From the NCBI GenBank assembly GCA_964019335.1, contig OZ025693.1:477486-541485 (forward strand): a DNA stretch of 64,000 nucleotides. The letters are read 5' to 3'. Of this stretch, positions 29,101 through 41,100 are shown piece by piece. Position 1 is the stretch's first letter, and every line of letters starts with the position of its first letter. Under the pieces are notes generated by a model. It had not been told where the DNA came from and did no database searches. It saw only the letters and a program-made list of their open reading frames with translations. The position numbers were made by a program, and so were the translations under genes. The DNA comes from Diplonema japonicum. Lineage: Eukaryota; Euglenozoa; Diplonemea; Diplonemida; Diplonemidae.

Positions 29101-32100
29101 TCCCGCTGCGTTGCGAGGGCAGCGTGCTCCGCTTCGACCGCTTTTCGGAGGTTCACAGAGGCGTTCTCCACGCGCTCCTTTGCACGCTCCAAGCGAGCTC
29201 CCGCTTCGTCCTCTGTCTGCGCCTCCTCCTCGTCTTCCTCGGACGAAGCAAGGAGCACCATCGGCTCTGCCGTCGCCTGTCTTGTTGCGAGGGTCTCGGA
29301 GCGCTCCTCCAGCAGGACGGTCGCGGGCCTTCTTTGCTCCTCCAAGACGGTCGCGGTCCTCGGCTCCTCCTCCTGCTCCTTCTTCTCGCCCGCGGCTGCT
29401 AGTGCTGCGAGGGTCTCGAAGCGCTCCTCCAAGACGGTCGCAGACCTTTGCGCCTCGCGTGCCGCGAGTGCCGCGTAGCCCTCCCGCAGCTTCTCCACCT
29501 CTTCCGCCTGCGGGACGACGGCCTCCGAGCTCTCCTGCAGGGTCCTTTCCTCGGGCTTCTTTGCCTTTTCTTCTGGCTCGTCGCTCGACACCGGCACCGA
29601 CGGGGCGACTTCTTCTGCTGCCCTCGAGACGAAGGCTTCATGCACCTCCAGGACGACCACGACGGCCTTCTTCGCCGTTTCTCCGCTCTTTTTCGCGTCC
29701 TTCGCAGCTTCAGCCTCAGCCTCAGCCTCAGCCTCAGCCTCTGCGTCGCTCGTCGTCGTGCTCGTGCTTGTGCTCGAAGCCTCTTCCCTTTCTTCTCCCG
29801 AGGCCTTTGCCCTTGCCTCTGCCTGCTTGTCCTCCGCAGCTTCTTCCAGCCTTGCCCTCAGCTCCCTCACCTCCTCCTGCAGCTTTGCGACTTCTGCCGC
29901 GGTAAGGCCCGGCTGCGGCTGCTGTGATGCTGATGCTGATGCTGCTGACGCGGTCAGCAACAGCTCCTCGGCCTCGACAAGCTCCAAATCCCGCGGTGTG
30001 GGTGTGTGTGTAGGCGTGGGTGTGTCCTCCCCCTGAAGCGCCGCACAGCGCTCCTCCGCTTCCCGCTGCGTTGCGAGGGCAGCGTGCTCCGCTTCGACCG
30101 CTTTTCGGAGGTTCACAGAGGCGTTCTCCACGCGCTCCTTTGCACGCTCCAAGCGAGCTCCCGCTTCGTCCTCTGTCTGCGCCTCCTCCTCGTCTTCCTC
30201 GGACGAAGCAAGGAGCACCATCGGCTCTGCCGTCGCCTGTCTTGTTGCGAGGGTCTCGGAGCGCTCCTCCAGCAGGACGGTCGCGGGCCTTCTTTGCTCC
30301 TCCAAGACGGTCGCGGTCCTCGGCTCCTCCTCCTGCTCCTTCTTCTCGCCCGCGGCTGCTAGTGCTGCGAGGGTCTCGAAGCGCTCCTCCAAGACGGTCG
30401 CAGACCTTTGCGCCTCGCGTGCCGCGAGTGCCGCGTAGCCCTCCCGCAGCTTCTCCACCTCTTCCGCCTGCGGGACGACGGCCTCCGAGCTCTCCTGCAG
30501 GGTCCTTTCCTCGGGCTTCTTTGCCTTTTCTTCTGGCTCGTCGCTCGACACCGGCACCGACGGGGCGACTTCTTCTGCTGCCCTCGAGACGAAGGCTTCA
30601 TGCACCTCCAGGACGACCACGACGGCCTTCTTCGCCGTTTCTCCGCTCTTTTTCGCGTCCTTCGCAGCTTCAGCCTCAGCCTCAGCCTCAGCCTCAGCCT
30701 CTGCGTCGCTCGTCGTCGTGCTCGTGCTTGTGCTCGAAGCCTCTTCCCTTTCTTCTCCCGAGGCCTTTGCCCTTGCCTCTGCCTGCTTGTCCTCCGCAGC
30801 TTCTTCCAGCCTTGCCCTCAGCTCCCTCACCTCCTCCTGCAGCTTTGCGACTTCTGCCGCGGTAAGGCCCGGCTGCGGCTGCTGTGATGCTGATGCTGAT
30901 GCTGCTGACGCGGTCAGCAACAGCTCCTCGGCCTCGACAAGCTCCAAATCCCGCGGTGTGGGTGTGTGTGTAGGCGTGGGTGTGTCCTCCCCCTGAAGCG
31001 CCGCACAGCGCTCCTCCGCTTCCCGCTGCGTTGCGAGGGCAGCGTGCTCCGCTTCGACCGCTTTTCGGAGGTTCACAGAGGCGTTCTCCACGCGCTCCTT
31101 TGCACGCTCCAAGCGAGCTCCCGCTTCGTCCTCTGTCTGCGCCTCCTCCTCGTCTTCCTCGGACGAAGCAAGGAGCACCATCGGCTCTGCCGTCGCCTGT
31201 CTTGTTGCGAGGGTCTCGGAGCGCTCCTCCAGCAGGACGGTCGCGGGCCTTCTTTGCTCCTCCAAGACGGTCGCGGTCCTCGGCTCCTCCTCCTGCTCCT
31301 TCTTCTCGCCCGCGGCTGCTAGTGCTGCGAGGGTCTCGAAGCGCTCCTCCAAGACGGTCGCAGACCTTTGCGCCTCGCGTGCCGCGAGTGCCGCGTAGCC
31401 CTCCCGCAGCTTCTCCACCTCTTCCGCCTGCGGGACGACGGCCTCCGAGCTCTCCTGCAGGGTCCTTTCCTCGGGCTTCTTTGCCTTTTCTTCTGGCTCG
31501 TCGCTCGACACCGGCACCGACGGGGCGACTTCTTCTGCTGCCCTCGAGACGAAGGCTTCATGCACCTCCAGGACGACCACGACGGCCTTCTTCGCCGTTT
31601 CTCCGCTCTTTTTCGCGTCCTTCGCAGCTTCAGCCTCAGCCTCAGCCTCAGCCTCAGCCTCAGCCTCTGCGTCGCTCGTCGTCGTGCTCGTGCTTGTGCT
31701 CGAAGCCTCTTCCCTTTCTTCTCCCGAGGCCTTTGCCCTTGCCTCTGCCTGCTTGTCCTCCGCAGCTTCTTCCAGCCTTGCCCTCAGCTCCCTCACCTCC
31801 TCCTGCAGCTTTGCGACTTCTGCCGCGGTAAGGCCCGGCTGCGGCTGCTGTGATGCTGATGCTGATGCTGCTGACGCGGTCAGCAACAGCTCCTCGGCCT
31901 CGACAAGCTCCAAATCCCGCGGTGTGGGTGTGTGTGTAGGCGTGGGTGTGTCCTCCCCCTGAAGCGCCGCACAGCGCTCCTCCGCTTCCCGCTGCGTTGC
32001 GAGGGCAGCGTGCTCCGCTTCGACCGCTTTTCGGAGGTTCACAGAGGCGTTCTCCACGCGCTCCTTTGCACGCTCCAAGCGAGCTCCCGCTTCGTCCTCT

Positions 32101-35100
32101 GTCTGCGCCTCCTCCTCGTCTTCCTCGGACGAAGCAAGGAGCACCATCGGCTCTGCCGTCGCCTGTCTTGTTGCGAGGGTCTCGGAGCGCTCCTCCAGCA
32201 GGACGGTCGCGGGCCTTCTTTGCTCCTCCAAGACGGTCGCGGTCCTCGGCTCCTCCTCCTGCTCCTTCTTCTCGCCCGCGGCTGCTAGTGCTGCGAGGGT
32301 CTCGAAGCGCTCCTCCAAGACGGTCGCAGACCTTTGCGCCTCGCGTGCCGCGAGTGCCGCGTAGCCCTCCCGCAGCTTCTCCACCTCTTCCGCCTGCGGG
32401 ACGACGGCCTCCGAGCTCTCCTGCAGGGTCCTTTCCTCGGGCTTCTTTGCCTTTTCTTCTGGCTCGTCGCTCGACACCGGCACCGACGGGGCGACTTCTT
32501 CTGCTGCCCTCGAGACGAAGGCTTCATGCACCTCCAGGACGACCACGACGGCCTTCTTCGCCGTTTCTCCGCTCTTTTTCGCGTCCTTCGCAGCTTCAGC
32601 CTCAGCCTCAGCCTCAGCCTCAGCCTCAGCCTCTGCGTCGCTCGTCGTCGTGCTCGTGCTTGTGCTCGAAGCCTCTTCCCTTTCTTCTCCCGAGGCCTTT
32701 GCCCTTGCCTCTGCCTGCTTGTCCTCCGCAGCTTCTTCCAGCCTTGCCCTCAGCTCCCTCACCTCCTCCTGCAGCTTTGCGACTTCTGCCGCGGTAAGGC
32801 CCGGCTGCGGCTGCTGTGATGCTGATGCTGATGCTGCTGACGCGGTCAGCAACAGCTCCTCGGCCTCGACAAGCTCCAAATCCCGCGGTGTGGGTGTGTG
32901 TGTAGGCGTGGGTGTGTCCTCCCCCTGAAGCGCCGCACAGCGCTCCTCCGCTTCCCGCTGCGTTGCGAGGGCAGCGTGCTCCGCTTCGACCGCTTTTCGG
33001 AGGTTCACAGAGGCGTTCTCCACGCGCTCCTTTGCACGCTCCAAGCGAGCTCCCGCTTCGTCCTCTGTCTGCGCCTCCTCCTCGTCTTCCTCGGACGAAG
33101 CAAGGAGCACCATCGGCTCTGCCGTCGCCTGTCTTGTTGCGAGGGTCTCGGAGCGCTCCTCCAGCAGGACGGTCGCGGGCCTTCTTTGCTCCTCCAAGAC
33201 GGTCGCGGTCCTCGGCTCCTCCTCCTGCTCCTTCTTCTCGCCCGCGGCTGCTAGTGCTGCGAGGGTCTCGAAGCGCTCCTCCAAGACGGTCGCAGACCTT
33301 TGCGCCTCGCGTGCCGCGAGTGCCGCGTAGCCCTCCCGCAGCTTCTCCACCTCTTCCGCCTGCGGGACGACGGCCTCCGAGCTCTCCTGCAGGGTCCTTT
33401 CCTCGGGCTTCTTTGCCTTTTCTTCTGGCTCGTCGCTCGACACCGGCACCGACGGGGCGACTTCTTCTGCTGCCCTCGAGACGAAGGCTTCATGCACCTC
33501 CAGGACGACCACGACGGCCTTCTTCGCCGTTTCTCCGCTCTTTTTCGCGTCCTTCGCAGCTTCAGCCTCAGCCTCAGCCTCAGCCTCAGCCTCTGCGTCG
33601 CTCGTCGTCGTGCTCGTGCTTGTGCTCGAAGCCTCTTCCCTTTCTTCTCCCGAGGCCTTTGCCCTTGCCTCTGCCTGCTTGTCCTCCGCAGCTTCTTCCA
33701 GCCTTGCCCTCAGCTCCCTCACCTCCTCCTGCAGCTTTGCGACTTCTGCCGCGGTAAGGCCCGGCTGCGGCTGCTGTGATGCTGATGCTGATGCTGCTGA
33801 CGCGGTCAGCAACAGCTCCTCGGCCTCGACAAGCTCCAAATCCCGCGGTGTGGGTGTGTGTGTAGGCGTGGGTGTGTCCTCCCCCTGAAGCGCCGCACAG
33901 CGCTCCTCCGCTTCCCGCTGCGTTGCGAGGGCAGCGTGCTCCGCTTCGACCGCTTTTCGGAGGTTCACAGAGGCGTTCTCCACGCGCTCCTTTGCACGCT
34001 CCAAGCGAGCTCCCGCTTCGTCCTCTGTCTGCGCCTCCTCCTCGTCTTCCTCGGACGAAGCAAGGAGCACCATCGGCTCTGCCGTCGCCTGTCTTGTTGC
34101 GAGGGTCTCGGAGCGCTCCTCCAGCAGGACGGTCGCGGGCCTTCTTTGCTCCTCCAAGACGGTCGCGGTCCTCGGCTCCTCCTCCTGCTCCTTCTTCTCG
34201 CCCGCGGCTGCTAGTGCTGCGAGGGTCTCGAAGCGCTCCTCCAAGACGGTCGCAGACCTTTGCGCCTCGCGTGCCGCGAGTGCCGCGTAGCCCTCCCGCA
34301 GCTTCTCCACCTCTTCCGCCTGCGGGACGACGGCCTCCGAGCTCTCCTGCAGGGTCCTTTCCTCGGGCTTCTTTGCCTTTTCTTCTGGCTCGTCGCTCGA
34401 CACCGGCACCGACGGGGCGACTTCTTCTGCTGCCCTCGAGACGAAGGCTTCATGCACCTCCAGGACGACCACGACGGCCTTCTTCGCCGTTTCTCCGCTC
34501 TTTTTCGCGTCCTTCGCAGCTTCAGCCTCAGCCTCAGCCTCAGCCTCAGCCTCTGCGTCGCTCGTCGTCGTGCTCGTGCTTGTGCTCGAAGCCTCTTCCC
34601 TTTCTTCTCCCGAGGCCTTTGCCCTTGCCTCTGCCTGCTTGTCCTCCGCAGCTTCTTCCAGCCTTGCCCTCAGCTCCCTCACCTCCTCCTGCAGCTTTGC
34701 GACTTCTGCCGCGGTAAGGCCCGGCTGCGGCTGCTGTGATGCTGATGCTGATGCTGCTGACGCGGTCAGCAACAGCTCCTCGGCCTCGACAAGCTCCAAA
34801 TCCCGCGGTGTGGGTGTGTGTGTAGGCGTGGGTGTGTCCTCCCCCTGAAGCGCCGCACAGCGCTCCTCCGCTTCCCGCTGCGTTGCGAGGGCAGCGTGCT
34901 CCGCTTCGACCGCTTTTCGGAGGTTCACAGAGGCGTTCTCCACGCGCTCCTTTGCACGCTCCAAGCGAGCTCCCGCTTCGTCCTCTGTCTGCGCCTCCTC
35001 CTCGTCTTCCTCGGACGAAGCAAGGAGCACCATCGGCTCTGCCGTCGCCTGTCTTGTTGCGAGGGTCTCGGAGCGCTCCTCCAGCAGGACGGTCGCGGGC

Positions 35101-38100
35101 CTTCTTTGCTCCTCCAAGACGGTCGCGGTCCTCGGCTCCTCCTCCTGCTCCTTCTTCTCGCCCGCGGCTGCTAGTGCTGCGAGGGTCTCGAAGCGCTCCT
35201 CCAAGACGGTCGCAGACCTTTGCGCCTCGCGTGCCGCGAGTGCCGCGTAGCCCTCCCGCAGCTTCTCCACCTCTTCCGCCTGCGGGACGACGGCCTCCGA
35301 GCTCTCCTGCAGGGTCCTTTCCTCGGGCTTCTTTGCCTTTTCTTCTGGCTCGTCGCTCGACACCGGCACCGACGGGGCGACTTCTTCTGCTGCCCTCGAG
35401 ACGAAGGCTTCATGCACCTCCAGGACGACCACGACGGCCTTCTTCGCCGTTTCTCCGCTCTTTTTCGCGTCCTTCGCAGCTTCAGCCTCAGCCTCAGCCT
35501 CAGCCTCAGCCTCTGCGTCGCTCGTCGTCGTGCTCGTGCTTGTGCTCGAAGCCTCTTCCCTTTCTTCTCCCGAGGCCTTTGCCCTTGCCTCTGCCTGCTT
35601 GTCCTCCGCAGCTTCTTCCAGCCTTGCCCTCAGCTCCCTCACCTCCTCCTGCAGCTTTGCGACTTCTGCCGCGGTAAGGCCCGGCTGCGGCTGCTGTGAT
35701 GCTGATGCTGATGCTGCTGACGCGGTCAGCAACAGCTCCTCGGCCTCGACAAGCTCCAAATCCCGCGGTGTGGGTGTGTGTGTAGGCGTGGGTGTGTCCT
35801 CCCCCTGAAGCGCCGCACAGCGCTCCTCCGCTTCCCGCTGCGTTGCGAGGGCAGCGTGCTCCGCTTCGACCGCTTTTCGGAGGTTCACAGAGGCGTTCTC
35901 CACGCGCTCCTTTGCACGCTCCAAGCGAGCTCCCGCTTCGTCCTCTGTCTGCGCCTCCTCCTCGTCTTCCTCGGACGAAGCAAGGAGCACCATCGGCTCT
36001 GCCGTCGCCTGTCTTGTTGCGAGGGTCTCGGAGCGCTCCTCCAGCAGGACGGTCGCGGGCCTTCTTTGCTCCTCCAAGACGGTCGCGGTCCTCGGCTCCT
36101 CCTCCTGCTCCTTCTTCTCGCCCGCGGCTGCTAGTGCTGCGAGGGTCTCGAAGCGCTCCTCCAAGACGGTCGCAGACCTTTGCGCCTCGCGTGCCGCGAG
36201 TGCCGCGTAGCCCTCCCGCAGCTTCTCCACCTCTTCCGCCTGCGGGACGACGGCCTCCGAGCTCTCCTGCAGGGTCCTTTCCTCGGGCTTCTTTGCCTTT
36301 TCTTCTGGCTCGTCGCTCGACACCGGCACCGACGGGGCGACTTCTTCTGCTGCCCTCGAGACGAAGGCTTCATGCACCTCCAGGACGACCACGACGGCCT
36401 TCTTCGCCGTTTCTCCGCTCTTTTTCGCGTCCTTCGCAGCTTCAGCCTCTGCGTCGCTCGTCGTCGTGCTCGTGCTTGTGCTCGAAGCCTCTTCCCTTTC
36501 TTCTCCCGAGGCCTTTGCCCTTGCCTCTGCCTGCTTGTCCTCCGCAGCTTCTTCCAGCCTTGCCCTCAGCTCCCTCACCTCCTCCTGCAGCTTTGCGACT
36601 TCTGCCGCGGTAAGGCCCGGCTGCGGCTGCTGTGATGCTGATGCTGATGCTGCTGACGCGGTCAGCAACAGCTCCTCGGCCTCGACAAGCTCCAAATCCC
36701 GCGGTGTGGGTGTGTGTGTAGGCGTGGGTGTGTCCTCCCCCTGAAGCGCCGCACAGCGCTCCTCCGCTTCCCGCTGCGTTGCGAGGGCAGCGTGCTCCGC
36801 TTCGACCGCTTTTCGGAGGTTCACAGAGGCGTTCTCCACGCGCTCCTTTGCACGCTCCAAGCGAGCTCCCGCTTCGTCCTCTGTCTGCGCCTCCTCCTCG
36901 TCTTCCTCGGACGAAGCAAGGAGCACCATCGGCTCTGCCGTCGCCTGTCTTGTTGCGAGGGTCTCGGAGCGCTCCTCCAGCAGGACGGTCGCGGGCCTTC
37001 TTTGCTCCTCCAAGACGGTCGCGGTCCTCGGCTCCTCCTCCTGCTCCTTCTTCTCGCCCGCGGCTGCTAGTGCTGCGAGGGTCTCGAAGCGCTCCTCCAA
37101 GACGGTCGCAGACCTTTGCGCCTCGCGTGCCGCGAGTGCCGCGTAGCCCTCCCGCAGCTTCTCCACCTCTTCCGCCTGCGGGACGACGGCCTCCGAGCTC
37201 TCCTGCAGGGTCCTTTCCTCGGGCTTCTTTGCCTTTTCTTCTGGCTCGTCGCTCGACACCGGCACCGACGGGGCGACTTCTTCTGCTGCCCTCGAGACGA
37301 AGGCTTCATGCACCTCCAGGACGACCACGACGGCCTTCTTCGCCGTTTCTCCGCTCTTTTTCGCGTCCTTCGCAGCTTCAGCCTCAGCCTCAGCCTCAGC
37401 CTCAGCCTCTGCGTCGCTCGTCGTCGTGCTCGTGCTTGTGCTCGAAGCCTCTTCCCTTTCTTCTCCCGAGGCCTTTGCCCTTGCCTCTGCCTGCTTGTCC
37501 TCCGCAGCTTCTTCCAGCCTTGCCCTCAGCTCCCTCACCTCCTCCTGCAGCTTTGCGACTTCTGCCGCGGTAAGGCCCGGCTGCGGCTGCTGTGATGCTG
37601 ATGCTGATGCTGCTGACGCGGTCAGCAACAGCTCCTCGGCCTCGACAAGCTCCAAATCCCGCGGTGTGGGTGTGTGTGTAGGCGTGGGTGTGTCCTCCCC
37701 CTGAAGCGCCGCACAGCGCTCCTCCGCTTCCCGCTGCGTTGCGAGGGCAGCGTGCTCCGCTTCGACCGCTTTTCGGAGGTTCACAGAGGCGTTCTCCACG
37801 CGCTCCTTTGCACGCTCCAAGCGAGCTCCCGCTTCGTCCTCTGTCTGCGCCTCCTCCTCGTCTTCCTCGGACGAAGCAAGGAGCACCATCGGCTCTGCCG
37901 TCGCCTGTCTTGTTGCGAGGGTCTCGGAGCGCTCCTCCAGCAGGACGGTCGCGGGCCTTCTTTGCTCCTCCAAGACGGTCGCGGTCCTCGGCTCCTCCTC
38001 CTGCTCCTTCTTCTCGCCCGCGGCTGCTAGTGCTGCGAGGGTCTCGAAGCGCTCCTCCAAGACGGTCGCAGACCTTTGCGCCTCGCGTGCCGCGAGTGCC

Positions 38101-41100
38101 GCGTAGCCCTCCCGCAGCTTCTCCACCTCTTCCGCCTGCGGGACGACGGCCTCCGAGCTCTCCTGCAGGGTCCTTTCCTCGGGCTTCTTTGCCTTTTCTT
38201 CTGGCTCGTCGCTCGACACCGGCACCGACGGGGCGACTTCTTCTGCTGCCCTCGAGACGAAGGCTTCATGCACCTCCAGGACGACCACGACGGCCTTCTT
38301 CGCCGTTTCTCCGCTCTTTTTCGCGTCCTTCGCAGCTTCAGCCTCAGCCTCAGCCTCAGCCTCAGCCTCTGCGTCGCTCGTCGTCGTGCTCGTGCTTGTG
38401 CTCGAAGCCTCTTCCCTTTCTTCTCCCGAGGCCTTTGCCCTTGCCTCTGCCTGCTTGTCCTCCGCAGCTTCTTCCAGCCTTGCCCTCAGCTCCCTCACCT
38501 CCTCCTGCAGCTTTGCGACTTCTGCCGCGGTAAGGCCCGGCTGCGGCTGCTGTGATGCTGATGCTGATGCTGCTGACGCGGTCAGCAACAGCTCCTCGGC
38601 CTCGACAAGCTCCAAATCCCGCGGTGTGGGTGTGTGTGTAGGCGTGGGTGTGTCCTCCCCCTGAAGCGCCGCACAGCGCTCCTCCGCTTCCCGCTGCGTT
38701 GCGAGGGCAGCGTGCTCCGCTTCGACCGCTTTTCGGAGGTTCACAGAGGCGTTCTCCACGCGCTCCTTTGCACGCTCCAAGCGAGCTCCCGCTTCGTCCT
38801 CTGTCTGCGCCTCCTCCTCGTCTTCCTCGGACGAAGCAAGGAGCACCATCGGCTCTGCCGTCGCCTGTCTTGTTGCGAGGGTCTCGGAGCGCTCCTCCAG
38901 CAGGACGGTCGCGGGCCTTCTTTGCTCCTCCAAGACGGTCGCGGTCCTCGGCTCCTCCTCCTGCTCCTTCTTCTCGCCCGCGGCTGCTAGTGCTGCGAGG
39001 GTCTCGAAGCGCTCCTCCAAGACGGTCGCAGACCTTTGCGCCTCGCGTGCCGCGAGTGCCGCGTAGCCCTCCCGCAGCTTCTCCACCTCTTCCGCCTGCG
39101 GGACGACGGCCTCCGAGCTCTCCTGCAGGGTCCTTTCCTCGGGCTTCTTTGCCTTTTCTTCTGGCTCGTCGCTCGACACCGGCACCGACGGGGCGACTTC
39201 TTCTGCTGCCCTCGAGACGAAGGCTTCATGCACCTCCAGGACGACCACGACGGCCTTCTTCGCCGTTTCTCCGCTCTTTTTCGCGTCCTTCGCAGCTTCA
39301 GCCTCAGCCTCAGCCTCAGCCTCAGCCTCTGCGTCGCTCGTCGTCGTGCTCGTGCTTGTGCTCGAAGCCTCTTCCCTTTCTTCTCCCGAGGCCTTTGCCC
39401 TTGCCTCTGCCTGCTTGTCCTCCGCAGCTTCTTCCAGCCTTGCCCTCAGCTCCCTCACCTCCTCCTGCAGCTTTGCGACTTCTGCCGCGGTAAGGCCCGG
39501 CTGCGGCTGCTGTGATGCTGATGCTGATGCTGCTGACGCGGTCAGCAACAGCTCCTCGGCCTCGACAAGCTCCAAATCCCGCGGTGTGGGTGTGTGTGTA
39601 GGCGTGGGTGTGTCCTCCCCCTGAAGCGCCGCACAGCGCTCCTCCGCTTCCCGCTGCGTTGCGAGGGCAGCGTGCTCCGCTTCGACCGCTTTTCGGAGGT
39701 TCACAGAGGCGTTCTCCACGCGCTCCTTTGCACGCTCCAAGCGAGCTCCCGCTTCGTCCTCTGTCTGCGCCTCCTCCTCGTCTTCCTCGGACGAAGCAAG
39801 GAGCACCATCGGCTCTGCCGTCGCCTGTCTTGTTGCGAGGGTCTCGGAGCGCTCCTCCAGCAGGACGGTCGCGGGCCTTCTTTGCTCCTCCAAGACGGTC
39901 GCGGTCCTCGGCTCCTCCTCCTGCTCCTTCTTCTCGCCCGCGGCTGCTAGTGCTGCGAGGGTCTCGAAGCGCTCCTCCAAGACGGTCGCAGACCTTTGCG
40001 CCTCGCGTGCCGCGAGTGCCGCGTAGCCCTCCCGCAGCTTCTCCACCTCTTCCGCCTGCGGGACGACGGCCTCCGAGCTCTCCTGCAGGGTCCTTTCCTC
40101 GGGCTTCTTTGCCTTTTCTTCTGGCTCGTCGCTCGACACCGGCACCGACGGGGCGACTTCTTCTGCTGCCCTCGAGACGAAGGCTTCATGCACCTCCAGG
40201 ACGACCACGACGGCCTTCTTCGCCGTTTCTCCGCTCTTTTTCGCGTCCTTCGCAGCTTCAGCCTCAGCCTCAGCCTCAGCCTCAGCCTCTGCGTCGCTCG
40301 TCGTCGTGCTCGTGCTTGTGCTCGAAGCCTCTTCCCTTTCTTCTCCCGAGGCCTTTGCCCTTGCCTCTGCCTGCTTGTCCTCCGCAGCTTCTTCCAGCCT
40401 TGCCCTCAGCTCCCTCACCTCCTCCTGCAGCTTTGCGACTTCTGCCGCGGTAAGGCCCGGCTGCGGCTGCTGTGATGCTGATGCTGATGCTGCTGACGCG
40501 GTCAGCAACAGCTCCTCGGCCTCGACAAGCTCCAAATCCCGCGGTGTGGGTGTGTGTGTAGGCGTGGGTGTGTCCTCCCCCTGAAGCGCCGCACAGCGCT
40601 CCTCCGCTTCCCGCTGCGTTGCGAGGGCAGCGTGCTCCGCTTCGACCGCTTTTCGGAGGTTCACAGAGGCGTTCTCCACGCGCTCCTTTGCACGCTCCAA
40701 GCGAGCTCCCGCTTCGTCCTCTGTCTGCGCCTCCTCCTCGTCTTCCTCGGACGAAGCAAGGAGCACCATCGGCTCTGCCGTCGCCTGTCTTGTTGCGAGG
40801 GTCTCGGAGCGCTCCTCCAGCAGGACGGTCGCGGGCCTTCTTTGCTCCTCCAAGACGGTCGCGGTCCTCGGCTCCTCCTCCTGCTCCTTCTTCTCGCCCG
40901 CGGCTGCTAGTGCTGCGAGGGTCTCGAAGCGCTCCTCCAAGACGGTCGCAGACCTTTGCGCCTCGCGTGCCGCGAGTGCCGCGTAGCCCTCCCGCAGCTT
41001 CTCCACCTCTTCCGCCTGCGGGACGACGGCCTCCGAGCTCTCCTGCAGGGTCCTTTCCTCGGGCTTCTTTGCCTTTTCTTCTGGCTCGTCGCTCGACACC